Assembly (NCBI RefSeq): GCF_002891295.1
Contig: NZ_LGUI01000011.1
Coordinates: 186,001-250,000 of the forward strand
DNA from: Streptomyces eurocidicus
Lineage (GTDB): Bacteria; Actinomycetota; Actinomycetes; Streptomycetales; Streptomycetaceae
DNA: 64,000 nt
Reading direction: 5' to 3'
Position numbers and translations under genes: made by a program. The notes under the pieces are model-generated. The model was not told the origin of the DNA. It saw only the letters and a program-made list of their open reading frames with translations, and did not search any database. Shown piece after piece: positions 36,926 through 45,239 of this stretch; position 1 is the first letter of the stretch, and each line of letters begins with the position of its first letter.

Positions 36926-38719
36926 CTACGCCTCGGGCGGCCGCGCCGGAGGCACCGGCGGCACCGCCAGGAACGGCAGCCGCAGCGCCGCGAACGCCTC
37001 CTTGGGGACCGCCGGGTACCGCGGCTCGACCGTGGCCACCCGCTCATACGGGCGGCCCTGTGACGGGCGCGGGTCGGCGTCGCCCTTGTTCGGCCAGAGC
37101 GACATGGCGCGCTCCGCCTGGGCCGTGATGGTCAGGGACGGGTTGACGCCGAGGTTGGCGGAGACGGCGGCGCCGTCGACGACCGAGATCCCCGGGTGCC
37201 CGTACAGCCGGTGGTAGGGGTCGATGACGCCCCGCGAGGGGTCGGCGCCGATGGGGCAGCCGCCGATGAAGTGCGCGGTGAGCGGGGTGCCCATCAGCTC
37301 GCCGACGTTGCTGCCCGCGAAGCCGTTGATCTCCTGGGCGAGCAGGGTGGCGGCCCGGGTCGCCGCCGGGATCTGCGTCGGGTTGGGCGCGCCGTGCCCC
37401 TGCCGGGCCGTGAGCAGTCCTTTGCCGATGCCTTTGTCCTTACGGTAGGTCGTAAGGGAGTTGTCCAGCGACTGCATGACCAGCCCGATGATGGTCCGCT
37501 CGGACCAGCGGCGGTTGGACAGCGAGCGCAGCAGCTGCACCGGGTGCCGGGCGCACCGCGCCGCGAAGGCGAGCGCCCGGGGTGCCCGGGTGCCGACCGG
37601 CACCTGGAGCACGGACAGCAGGCCCATCGCGTTGGATCCCTTGCCGTACCGCACGGGCTCGATGTGGGTGTCGGCGTCGGGGTGGATGGAGGACGTGATG
37701 GCGACGCCGCGGGTGAAGTCGGCGCGGGGCTCGCCGTGGGCCTTGCGGTAACGGCGGTCGTCGGTCTGGGCGCCCACCAGCGCCTCGGAGTTGGTGCGGG
37801 TGAGGCGGCCGAGAACGTCCGGGACGCGGGGCAGCAGCCCCTTGTCCTTCATGGTGTGCAGCAGCGCCTGGGTGCCGTAGGTGCCGGCGGCGACGACCAC
37901 GTACCGGGCGCGCAGGACCCTCGGCCGGGCGCGGGCGGCGGTGTGACGCTTGTCGGTGGGGACGGTGACGACGCGGTAGCCGCCGTCCCGGTGCTCGGTG
38001 ACGGCGACGACGGTGGTCATCGGGTGGATGACCGCGCCGGCCTGTTCGGCGAGGTGCAGGTAGTTCTCGTTGAGGGTGTTCTTGGCACCGTGGCGGCAGC
38101 CGGTCATGCACTCGCCGCACTCGGTGCAGGCCCTGCGGGTGGGGCCCGCGCCGCCGAAGTACGGGTCGGCGGCCTCCCCGCCCGGCGGGGCCTTCTCCGT
38201 GCCGTCGGCGTCCTTGCCGTCGCCGAAGAACACGCCCACGGGCGCCATGTGGAAGGTGTCGCCGACGCCCATCTTCTCGGCGGCCGCCTTGAGATGGACG
38301 TCCGAGGGCGTCATGGTCGGGTTGAGGCGGGCGCCGAGCATCCGGCGCGCCTGGTCGTAGTACGGCCGCAGCTCCTCCCGCCAGTCGGTGATGCCGGCCC
38401 ACTGCGGGTCGTCGAAGAACGCCTTCGGCGGTACGTAGAGGGTGTTGGCGTAGTTGAGGGAGCCGCCGCCGACGCCCGCGCCCGCCAGGACCATCACCTT
38501 GCCGAGGAGGTGGATGCGCTGGATGCCGTAGAGGCCCAGGGCGGGTGCCCACAGGTAGTTGCGCAGGTCCCAGGAGTTCCTGGGCAGCGTGTCCCGGGTG
38601 AAGCGCCGGCCCGCCTCCAGCACCCCGACGTCGTAGCCCTTCTCGGTCAGGCGCAGGGCGGACACGGCGCCGCCGAACCCCGAGCCGACGACGATCACGT
38701 CGTAGTCGAACGCTGACAT
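36926..38719 (-). CDS. GMC family oxidoreductase, cholesterol-oxidase-like, with four-Cys motif
   Basis: A 597-residue flavoprotein with an N-terminal FAD-binding motif VVGSGFGGAVSALRL (about 10-24), GGGSLNYANTLY, and a C-terminal substrate domain with HFIGGCPIG and NPSLTITAQAERAM. It resembles actinobacterial ChoD-type cholesterol oxidases. Residues C198, C201, C204 and C208 form CxxCxxCxxxC inside RRACTECGECMTGCRHGAKN, a ferredoxin-like arrangement. GGAGG five bases before ATG 38719 fixes the start. It is followed upstream by an aldehyde dehydrogenase gene on the same strand (70-base gap), possibly co-transcribed. Sterol or alcohol substrate unproven. Confidence 0.87.
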   Translation of the reverse strand: MSAFDYDVIVVGSGFGGAVSALRLTEKGYDVGVLEAGRRFTRDTLPRNSWDLRNYLWAPALGLYGIQRIHLLGKVMVLAGAGVGGGSLNYANTLYVPPKAFFDDPQWAGITDWREELRPYYDQARRMLGARLNPTMTPSDVHLKAAAEKMGVGDTFHMAPVGVFFGDGKDADGTEKAPPGGEAADPYFGGAGPTRRACTECGECMTGCRHGAKNTLNENYLHLAEQAGAVIHPMTTVVAVTEHRDGGYRVVTVPTDKRHTAARARPRVLRARYVVVAAGTYGTQALLHTMKDKGLLPRVPDVLGRLTRTNSEALVGAQTDDRRYRKAHGEPRADFTRGVAITSSIHPDADTHIEPVRYGKGSNAMGLLSVLQVPVGTRAPRALAFAARCARHPVQLLRSLSNRRWSERTIIGLVMQSLDNSLTTYRKDKGIGKGLLTARQGHGAPNPTQIPAATRAATLLAQEINGFAGSNVGELMGTPLTAHFIGGCPIGADPSRGVIDPYHRLYGHPGISVVDGAAVSANLGVNPSLTITAQAERAMSLWPNKGDADPRPSQGRPYERVATVEPRYPAVPKEAFAALRLPFLAVPPVPPARPPEA

Positions 38720-38789
38720 CTCCACCTCCGGCAGGACAGCCCGCCGGAACGCCACGGGGCGGTCCGGCGGGGTACTTCCGGCACCGCGC

Positions 38790-40418
38790 TCAGCGCAGGC
38801 GCAGTGCCTTCATCACCCGCAGGCTGCGGGTCATGAACTCCGCGTACTTCTCGTCCGTCATCCCGAAGGCCGGGCCCATCGGGAGGATCCGCTGGTGGGC
38901 CACGGTCTGGGCCTCGGTGTACTTGAGTATGCCCTCGGAGCCGTGCCGGCGGCCGAGGCCGGAGTCGCCCATGCCGCCCATGGGCGACTGGGCGCTGCCG
39001 TAGGCGGCCGCGTAGCCCTCGTTGATGTTGACGGTGCCGGTGCGCAGCCGGGCGGCGACCGCGGCGCCCCGGCGGGCGTCCTTGGTCCAGACGCTGGAGT
39101 TCAGGCCGTACGGGGTGGCGTTGGCGCGCTCGATCACCTCGTCCTCGTCCCGGAAGCGGTAGACCGACACGACGGGGCCGAAGGTCTCCTCGGTGCACAC
39201 CGCCATGGGCGCCTCCACCCCTTCGAGGATGGTCGGCTCGTAGAAGAGCGGGCCGATGTCGGGCCGGGGGCGGCCGCCCGCGAGCACGGTGGCGCCCTTG
39301 GCGACGGCCTCCTCGACGTGCCGCGTCACGGTCTCCAGCTGCCGTTCGGAGACGAGCGAGCCCATGTCGGCGCCGTAGGCGAGGCCGGTGCCGAGCCGCA
39401 TGGCCCTGGTGCGGGCGGCGAAGCGCTCGGTGAACTCGTCGGCGACCGACTCGTGGACGTACAGCCGCTCGATGGATATGCACAGCTGGCCGGCGGAGGA
39501 GTAGGCGCCGCGGACGGCTCCGGCGGCGGCCTTCTCGATGTCGGCGTCGTGCAGGACCAGCATGGCGTTCTTGCCGCCGAGCTCCAGGGAGCAGCCGACC
39601 AGGCGGGCCGCGGCGCCCTGGGCGACCTCGCGGCCGGTGCGGGTGGAGCCGGTGAAGGAGACGTAGTCGGCGTGGGCGACGACGGCGGGGCCGATGACCG
39701 GGCCCTCGCCGAGGACGACCTGCCAGACCTCCTCCGGCAGACCGGCCTCGATCATCTGCTCGCGCGCCCAGAGGGCGGTCAGCGCGGTCTCGGTGTCGGG
39801 CTTCATCACGACGGCGTTGCCCGCGACGAAGGCGGGCAGCGCGTCGCCGACCGACAGCTCGAACGGGTAGTTCCAGGGCGCGATCTGGCCGACGACGCCG
39901 CGCGGCTGGCGCAGCTCGGTCACCTTGGTCAGGGTCGGGATGACGCCTGTGTGGCCCTTGGGACGCAGGTACGCGGGGCCCTTGCGCCCGTAGTGGCGGG
40001 CGGCGACGGAGACGGACTGGACCTCCTCATGGGCGTGCAGCCGCGCCTTGCCGGTCTCCAGCTGGATCAGGTCGACGACCTCGGACTGGCGGCGCAGCAC
40101 CAGGTCGTGGAAGCGCAGCATGACGGCGGCGCGTTCGCGTGCCGGTACGGCGGCCCAGTGGCGCTGCGCCTCGCGTGCGCGCGCGAAGGCGGTGGCGACG
40201 TCCTCCGGGGTGGATTCCGGCAGGTCGGCGAGCTTCTCGCCGGTGAACGGCGTGTGGTTGAGGGTGCTGCCGGAGCCGATCACGCCCCGGGTGAGACGGG
40301 CCACGAGGGTGGGCGTGACGACGTCGGCGGCGGTCCGCGTGCCCGCCGGGGCGACAGGATTGCCGCCGTTCTCCGCCGCCACCGTCGTTGCTGTTGCGCT
40401 GTGCCGCGAGTCGGTCAT
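38790..40418 (-). CDS. Succinate-semialdehyde dehydrogenase (NADP-type) family
   Basis: A 542-residue aldehyde dehydrogenase. It has APWNYPFELSVGDALPAF, VSFTGSTRTGREV, the catalytic Glu motif LELGGKNAML and the catalytic Cys in SSAGQLCISIER, as in the GabD2 branch of mycobacteria and streptomycetes. It oxidises succinic semialdehyde or a similar aldehyde to the acid. The first 30 residues are a low-complexity extension. ATG at 40418 is followed by a normal family N-terminus. Directly upstream of the GMC oxidoreductase gene on the same strand. Confidence 0.88.
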   Translation of the reverse strand: MTDSRHSATATTVAAENGGNPVAPAGTRTAADVVTPTLVARLTRGVIGSGSTLNHTPFTGEKLADLPESTPEDVATAFARAREAQRHWAAVPARERAAVMLRFHDLVLRRQSEVVDLIQLETGKARLHAHEEVQSVSVAARHYGRKGPAYLRPKGHTGVIPTLTKVTELRQPRGVVGQIAPWNYPFELSVGDALPAFVAGNAVVMKPDTETALTALWAREQMIEAGLPEEVWQVVLGEGPVIGPAVVAHADYVSFTGSTRTGREVAQGAAARLVGCSLELGGKNAMLVLHDADIEKAAAGAVRGAYSSAGQLCISIERLYVHESVADEFTERFAARTRAMRLGTGLAYGADMGSLVSERQLETVTRHVEEAVAKGATVLAGGRPRPDIGPLFYEPTILEGVEAPMAVCTEETFGPVVSVYRFRDEDEVIERANATPYGLNSSVWTKDARRGAAVAARLRTGTVNINEGYAAAYGSAQSPMGGMGDSGLGRRHGSEGILKYTEAQTVAHQRILPMGPAFGMTDEKYAEFMTRSLRVMKALRLR

Positions 40419-40493
40419 GCGGCTGAGCGTATGTCGGGCGGCGCGCTTTGGGTACCCGTTAGTAACCGGATTTCGCCGGTCCCCCGCGCTCGA

Positions 40494-40645
40494 CTACTCC
40501 TGAATCCTGAGGTACTTGACGACGTTCTCGAAGAGCTTGTCGCCGCCCTTACGGCCGTCGCCCGCGGCGGCACGCGGCGCGGTGAGGACGTAGGGGTTGG
40601 CGGGACGGGCCCGCCCGGGGCCGGTGGGGGCCTCGCCCCGTGCCC
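40494..40645 (-). other. Coding-like tail without a start codon
   Basis: The minus strand from about 40590 to the TAG at 40494 reads GDGRKGGDKLFENVVKYLRI and ends QE, with strong GC3 bias and a natural-looking composition. The frame enters from the end of the adjacent kinase gene and has no ATG or GTG start in the intergenic stretch. It may be the remnant of a lost gene or a frameshifted extension. Apart from this the gap 40419-40645 holds the dehydrogenase promoter region. Confidence 0.3.
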
Positions 40646-42208
40646 TCAGGGGCTCGAAACGGGTCTGACGCGTACGAACGTGTCGAGGGCCGTGGTCATA
40701 TGGCGGCGCACCTGCGCGGCGCGCGCCGCCGGTCCCGAGACCCACACGTCGTACGACTTGCCCGCCTCGTCCCAGCAGATGTCGTACGTCCGCAGGGTCC
40801 GGTTCCCGTCCGGGCCGTCCCAGGTGAACTCCCAGGAGGCGGCGGGAAGTCCGCGGTGGCGGGTCTCCGTGACCGTGGCGCCGCGGTAGCCGGGGTAGCG
40901 GGACGGCGCCCGGGCGGCGGCGGTGCGCAGGGTGCCGGCGGGGCCGCCCGGCTGCGGGTCCTGGATGAGGACGCCGAGGCTGAACTCCTTGCCGGGCGAG
41001 TAGTAGAAGACCCGCGGGGGTTCGAAGGAGCGGGTGAAGCCGTCGGGGACGGCGAGGGCGAATCCGGCCGGGTCCTGGACCGCGTGGTATCCGGCGGGGG
41101 CCCGGACGGGGGCGGAGACGGGCGGCTGCGCCCCGGAGAGCGGCGGGGAGACGGTCGGGCGGGACCGGGGCAGGGGCCCGCTCGCGGCCCCCGTCGGCGC
41201 GAGCGGGCCGACGGCGTCCCGGCCGGACAGCAGGGCGGCCAGCCCGGCGCCCACACCGGCCAGGGCCACGACGGCGACGGCCGCCGTAAGGGCGACGCGG
41301 GCCCGGCTCGCGGGCCCGTACGGGGCGTAGGGCGGAGGCGAGCCCCGCTGCCCTCCGGCGGGCTCGCAGACGGGGGCGAGGTACGCGCGCAGCAGCCGCT
41401 GGGCCTCGTCGGCGCCCATCCGGCGGCGGGGGTCGCGCTCCAGGAGGCCGCGTACGACGGGCAGCAGGGGGCCCGCGCCGACGGGTGGCCGGATCTCGTC
41501 GTGGACGACGGCCTGGAGGATGCCGCCGAGGGAGTCCCGGCGGAAGGGCGACTCCCCGCTGAGCGCGACGCACAGCAGCACGCCCACGGACCAGAGGTCG
41601 GAGGCGGCGCCGGTCTCGGCGCCCGCGATCCGCTCGGGCGCGGTGAACTCGGGGGAGCCGACGAACGCGCCGCTCTCCGTAAGGGTCGTGGCACCGGACA
41701 CGTGGGCGACTCCGAAGTCCGTAAGGACGACGCGTCCGGTGCCGGTCTCCAGCAGGACGTTGGCGGGCTTGATGTCCCGGTGCAGCACCCCGCGCGCGTG
41801 GGCCGCGCGGACGGCCCCGAGCAGCGCGACCCCGATCCTGGCCGCCTCGGGCAGGCCGACCGGCCCGTCGGCCACCAGCACGTCGGACAGGGTGCGGCCC
41901 TCGACGAGCTCCATGACGATCCAGGGGCGCCCGTCCTGCACGACGACGTCGTGGAGGACGACGACGTTCGGATGGCTGATCAGGGCGGCGGCCCTGGCCT
42001 CGCGCAGGGTGCGGTCGAGCTGCGCACGCGTGGCGGCACCGGCGAGCGGGCCGCCGTCGACGTGCAGTTCCTTGACGGCGACCTCACGGGCCAGGAGCTC
42101 GTCGGTGGCCCGCCATACGGTGCCCATGCCGCCCCGGGCGATCCTCGTACGGAGGCGGTAGCGGCCGGCTATCAGACCATCGTGCGCGGCGAAGGTCCCC
42201 ATGAGCAC
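40646..42208 (-). CDS. Transmembrane serine/threonine protein kinase (second paralogue)
   Basis: About 518-520 residues. The kinase domain is intact: ARGGMGTVWRA loop, VAVKEL lysine, HRDIKPANV, TDFG and an activation loop ending APER. A Pro-rich linker, one membrane helix (VALTAAVAVVALAGVGAGLAALL) and an external domain with GYHAVQDPAGFALAVPDGFTR follow, related to the external part of the kinase at 25824. No PASTA repeats. GTG 42208 and ATG 42202 are both possible starts; GGGGCAAG lies just upstream. A membrane receptor-type kinase; ligand and substrates unknown. Confidence 0.91.
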   Translation of the reverse strand: MLMGTFAAHDGLIAGRYRLRTRIARGGMGTVWRATDELLAREVAVKELHVDGGPLAGAATRAQLDRTLREARAAALISHPNVVVLHDVVVQDGRPWIVMELVEGRTLSDVLVADGPVGLPEAARIGVALLGAVRAAHARGVLHRDIKPANVLLETGTGRVVLTDFGVAHVSGATTLTESGAFVGSPEFTAPERIAGAETGAASDLWSVGVLLCVALSGESPFRRDSLGGILQAVVHDEIRPPVGAGPLLPVVRGLLERDPRRRMGADEAQRLLRAYLAPVCEPAGGQRGSPPPYAPYGPASRARVALTAAVAVVALAGVGAGLAALLSGRDAVGPLAPTGAASGPLPRSRPTVSPPLSGAQPPVSAPVRAPAGYHAVQDPAGFALAVPDGFTRSFEPPRVFYYSPGKEFSLGVLIQDPQPGGPAGTLRTAAARAPSRYPGYRGATVTETRHRGLPAASWEFTWDGPDGNRTLRTYDICWDEAGKSYDVWVSGPAARAAQVRRHMTTALDTFVRVRPVSSP

Positions 42209-42329
42209 ATCTTGCCCCAGGGCCCACCGGCGCTACCCCGTACGGGGCGGCCGGGTCGACCGGGTCGGCCGGATTCGCCTGCCGGACGCCCCGCGCGGGG
42301 TGTCCGGCTGACCGTAAGGACGATCGGAC

Positions 42330-42360
42330 TTGAACCTGACGTTACGTGAGGTTGCATGGT
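42330..42360 (+). promoter_or_regulatory. MerR-type promoter/operator of the 42367 gene
   Basis: TTGAAC (42330-42335) and CATGGT (42355-42360) are 19 bases apart, the over-long spacing typical of MerR-controlled promoters. The spacer is a dyad: AACCTGACGT (42333-42342) and ACGTGAGGTT (42344-42353) match at nine of ten positions around a central T. Transcription should begin at the ATG (42367). Confidence 0.72.
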
Positions 42361-42366
42361 TGGGGC

Positions 42367-43134
42367 ATGACTGTTTCCGACACCTGGAAAGTGGGCGCGC
42401 TCGCCGAGGCCAGCGGGCTGACCGTGCGCACCCTGCACCACTGGGACACCGTCGGCCTGCTCAGCCCGTCCCTGCGCAGTGCGGGAGGCCACCGCGAGTA
42501 CACCGAGGACGACCTCGTCCGCCTGTACCAGGTGCTGGCCCTCCGCAGCCTGGGGCTGGGCCTGGAGAGCATCTCGCTCTGCCTCGACGGCGGGTTCGAC
42601 CCGGCGCGGCTGGTCCGGGACCACCTGGCGGGCGTGGAATCGTCCCTCGCCGCCCTCGGCGCCCTCCGGCAGCGGCTGGTACGGCTCGACGACGAGCTGT
42701 CCGCCGGCCAGGCGCCCACGACCACGATGCTGCTCGACGCCTTGCGGGCGATCGGCGGCACCGGCACGGCGAGCGAGGAGGTCCTGCGCCGTCACCTGGA
42801 CCCCGACGGGATCCAGGTCCTGCGCACCCGCGCGGCGGCCCTGGGGCCCGCGACGCACTACCTGCTGGAGGTCGAGTGGCCGGAGCTGTACCGCAGGGCC
42901 GAGCGGCTCCGGGCGGCGGGCACTCCTCCGACCGACCGGAAGGTACGGCGGCTGGTGGCGCGCATGGACGAGCTGAGCGCGCTGTTCACCGGCGGCGACA
43001 CCACCGTTTCCGCCGGGGTGCGGGGCGCCTGGCACGAGGACCCGGCGGCGATGTCCGGGGAGACGCCCGCCGCGGCCGACGGATGGCGGGGGCTGGCGGA
43101 GTATCTGGAGGCGGCCCGGGACGCCCGGCCCTGA
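42367..43134 (+). CDS. MerR family regulator with TipAS-like ligand domain
   Basis: A 255-residue protein. A MerR winged helix-turn-helix at about 8-75 (WKVGALAEASGLTVRTLHHWDTVGLLSPS, GGHREYTEDDLVRLYQVLALRSLGLGL) and a dimerisation coil are followed by a helical TipAS-like domain (about 125-255), so it may bind a small molecule or peptide antibiotic. ATG at 42367 fits a leaderless transcript from the 19-bp-spaced promoter just upstream, implying autoregulation. The gene ends just before repeat copy F. Confidence 0.87.
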   Translation: MTVSDTWKVGALAEASGLTVRTLHHWDTVGLLSPSLRSAGGHREYTEDDLVRLYQVLALRSLGLGLESISLCLDGGFDPARLVRDHLAGVESSLAALGALRQRLVRLDDELSAGQAPTTTMLLDALRAIGGTGTASEEVLRRHLDPDGIQVLRTRAAALGPATHYLLEVEWPELYRRAERLRAAGTPPTDRKVRRLVARMDELSALFTGGDTTVSAGVRGAWHEDPAAMSGETPAAADGWRGLAEYLEAARDARP

Positions 43135-43137
43135 CCG

Positions 43138-43345
43138 GGCGGCTTTTTCCCCAGTCCCGCCCCTTCCCGAACGGGGCTCCGCCCCGGACCCCGGTCCTCA
43201 AACGCCGGACGGGCTGATTCTGCCCGGACCGAGCGGAAATTCAGCCCGTCCGGCGTTTGAGGACACCGCGCGGAGCGCGGAAGGGGGCCCGGGGCGTCAG
43301 CCCCCGGTTACGGGAAGGGGCGGGACTGGGGAAAAAGCCCCGCGC
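43138..43345. repeat. Large intergenic palindromic repeat, copy F
   Basis: It begins ctttttccccagtcccgcccc, has cctcaaacgccggacgggct and its complement around a short spacer, and ends gggaaggggcgggactgggg. The two ends are complementary over about 20 bases, giving a complete outer stem. It fills most of the gap between the MerR gene and the small gene at 43404. Confidence 0.88.
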
Positions 43346-43403
43346 CGAGGCACCCGCCCCGTACCCCCCCGCCCCGAGCACCCCTCCCGAAAAGGACCTG
43401 AAC

Positions 43404-43634
43404 ATGAACCGCCGAACCCGTATCCGTACCGCCCTGGCCACGACGTTCCCCACGGCCCTGACCCTCCCGGTCTGCTGGCTCCTGGCCGCCTCCGGCCTGG
43501 TGCCGTGGAACCTCCTCCTCGCCCTGCCGATCGCCCTCGTGGTGCATGCCGCCGTCAGCTACACCCGCCTGCCCGCCGGACCCGGCCGCCCGAGCGCCGG
43601 AGAGGCCGCGGGGCGAGGAGAGGGCCGGTCATGA
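43404..43634 (+). CDS. Small two-helix membrane protein
   Basis: A 76-residue protein with ATG at 43404 and AAAAGGA eight bases upstream. Two hydrophobic segments (ATTFPTALTLPVCWLLAASGLV and NLLLALPIALVVHAAVSY) are joined by PWN, resembling half of a DUF2798-type protein. The tail is Gly/Arg-rich. Downstream of the MerR gene, on the same strand but separated by repeat copy F; it may be a target of that regulator. Confidence 0.7.
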   Translation: MNRRTRIRTALATTFPTALTLPVCWLLAASGLVPWNLLLALPIALVVHAAVSYTRLPAGPGRPSAGEAAGRGEGRS

Positions 43635-43689
43635 GCGCAGGCGCCGGAGTCGCGCGTCGCCGGGCGGCCCGTGGCGAGGGGAAGGCCCG

Positions 43690-43986
43690 TCAGCCCTCGA
43701 CGAGCAGCAGTACGCCCCGGCTGCCCGGCCGCACGGAATGCACCGCTCCGGCCGGTACCACGTACATCTCCCCCGCCTCCAGCACCACTTCCTCCCCCTC
43801 GACCAGCAGCTCCAGCCGCCCCTCCACCACGAACAGCGCCTCCGCCTCCGCGTGCGACTCCGGCGGCAGGCCCTCCCCGGCCATCCGCAGCGCCTTCACC
43901 CGGGCCCCGCCGGTCTCCCCCAGTACGGCCGACCGCCACGCCTCGGGCAGTCCGGCCGCCACGTCCACAACCTTGATCTTTTCCAT
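43690..43986 (-). CDS. Small cupin domain protein
   Basis: A 98-residue single cupin beginning MEKIKVVDVAAGLPEAW. The barrel motifs are visible (PPESHAEAEALFVVEGRLELLVEGEEVVLEAGEMYVVPAGAVHSV), including H and E residues that could bind a metal. TAGCGT about seven bases before ATG 43986 suggests a leaderless transcript; the longer upstream frame is Arg/Ser-rich and unlikely. Function unknown. Confidence 0.78.
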   Translation of the reverse strand: MEKIKVVDVAAGLPEAWRSAVLGETGGARVKALRMAGEGLPPESHAEAEALFVVEGRLELLVEGEEVVLEAGEMYVVPAGAVHSVRPGSRGVLLLVEG

Positions 43987-44156
43987 GTCCCGGACGCTAG
44001 TCGCGCGACGCGACGCGTTGGCTGACCGTCGGGTAAAGCCTGGCGGCCACGGGCCGGGGCGGCACGAAAGGTGACATGAAGGGTGACATGACACTCGTCC
44101 GGCCCGGCTCCGCCCGACCGGACGCACGGTAAGAGCCCATGAGGCATCATCACCGG

Positions 44157-44555
44157 ATGAATCACCTCGCACTGGTGGCCATCGTCGTACGCGACTACGA
44201 CGAGGCCATCGACTTCTACGTCAACGTCCTCGGCTTCGCGCTCGTCGAGGACACCCGTATCGACGAGCGGAAGCGCTGGGTGGTCGTCTCGCCGCCCGGC
44301 GCCCGGGAAGCGGGCCTCCTCCTCGCCCGGGCGGCCAACCCCGCCCAGGAGGCGCGGATCGGGAACCAGACGGGCGGGCGCGTCGGCCTGTTCCTCGACA
44401 CCGACGACTTCGCGCGCGACCACGCGCGGATGCTGGCGGCGGGCGTCGCCTTCGAGGGCGCGCCCCGGCAGGAGCCCTACGGCACGGTGGCCGTCTTCCA
44501 GGACCTGTACGGGAACCGCTGGGACCTGATCCAGCGGCGCCGCACCGGGCACTGA
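44157..44555 (+). CDS. VOC (glyoxalase/bleomycin resistance) superfamily protein
   Basis: A 132-residue protein with the paired beta-alpha-beta-beta-beta pattern: NHLALVAIVVRDYDEAIDFYVNVLGFALVEDT at the start and GTVAVFQDLYGNRWDLIQ at the end. The metal-site positions H (NHLAL) and late acidic residues fit a VOC fold. ATG at 44157 is preferred over 44139, which would add six residues (RHHHR region). Enzymatic role cannot be assigned. Convergent with the DinB gene. Confidence 0.85.
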   Translation: MNHLALVAIVVRDYDEAIDFYVNVLGFALVEDTRIDERKRWVVVSPPGAREAGLLLARAANPAQEARIGNQTGGRVGLFLDTDDFARDHARMLAAGVAFEGAPRQEPYGTVAVFQDLYGNRWDLIQRRRTGH

Positions 44556-44560
44556 GGTCC

Positions 44561-45064
44561 CTACGAACCCGTCCGCCCGTCCACGAGCTCCCGCACCACG
44601 TCCAGGTGCCCGTTGTGCCGGGACGTCTCCTCGATCAGGTGCATCAGCACCCACCGGAGCGTCATGTGCCGCCCGTCCCGCACCGCCCGCCGCGCCCGGG
44701 CCTCCAGGTCCGTCGCGGCCACCAGCTCGCGGTACCGGGCGCTCTGCTCCTCGTACGCGGCGAGGATCTCCGGCAGCGGGATGTCGACGGCCGTGCGCAT
44801 CTCCCAGTCGGGGTCGTCCTCGGTCCACGGAATCGTGTCCTCCTCCCCGAGGAAGACGACCTGGAACCAGTAGTACTCGACGTACCGCAGGTGGTTGAGC
44901 AGCCCGCACAGGGTCATCAGCGGGGAGCCGGGCAGCGGCGCCTTACGGGCGTCCTCGGCGGTCACCCCCTCGCACTTGGCGCGGGCGGTGTCCCGGGCGT
45001 AGTCGAGGAAGGTCGTCAGGGAGGCGCGTTCGTCCCAGGTGGGGGGCGTGTCGGTACGGGTCAC
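44561..45064 (-). CDS. DinB-superfamily (DUF664) protein
   Basis: A 167-residue four-helix DinB fold with SLTTFLDYARDTARAKCEGVT, GLLNHLRYVEYYWFQ, and MHLIEETSRHNGHLDVVREL. The three His positions (in LLNHL and SRHNGH) are those that bind metal in this family, which includes mycothiol- or bacillithiol-dependent enzymes. GTG at 45064 gives the common N-terminus TRTDTPPTWDER. A longer frame reading upstream is unlike the family. A role in thiol-dependent detoxification is possible but unproven. Confidence 0.87.
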   Translation of the reverse strand: MTRTDTPPTWDERASLTTFLDYARDTARAKCEGVTAEDARKAPLPGSPLMTLCGLLNHLRYVEYYWFQVVFLGEEDTIPWTEDDPDWEMRTAVDIPLPEILAAYEEQSARYRELVAATDLEARARRAVRDGRHMTLRWVLMHLIEETSRHNGHLDVVRELVDGRTGS

Positions 45065-45239
45065 CGGCGCATGATCCAGCTCGCCGGCACCCGGCGTCGA
45101 CCGATTTAAGCGACGGCGGGACGGCGGACGGCGGTACGGGCCGCCGGGGCCGGGCGCCCCCGGCGGGTTACCAGGCCAGGCGTCCAGACCAGACGTCACG
45201 GCCCAGGGATCCCGGCCCAGGCATCCCAGCCGACCGCGC

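Noticed and set aside
40494-41573. 359-codon minus-strand frame ending at 40494
   Set aside because: Most of it is a shadow frame of the kinase gene; only the last 22 or so codons look coding and are reported separately.
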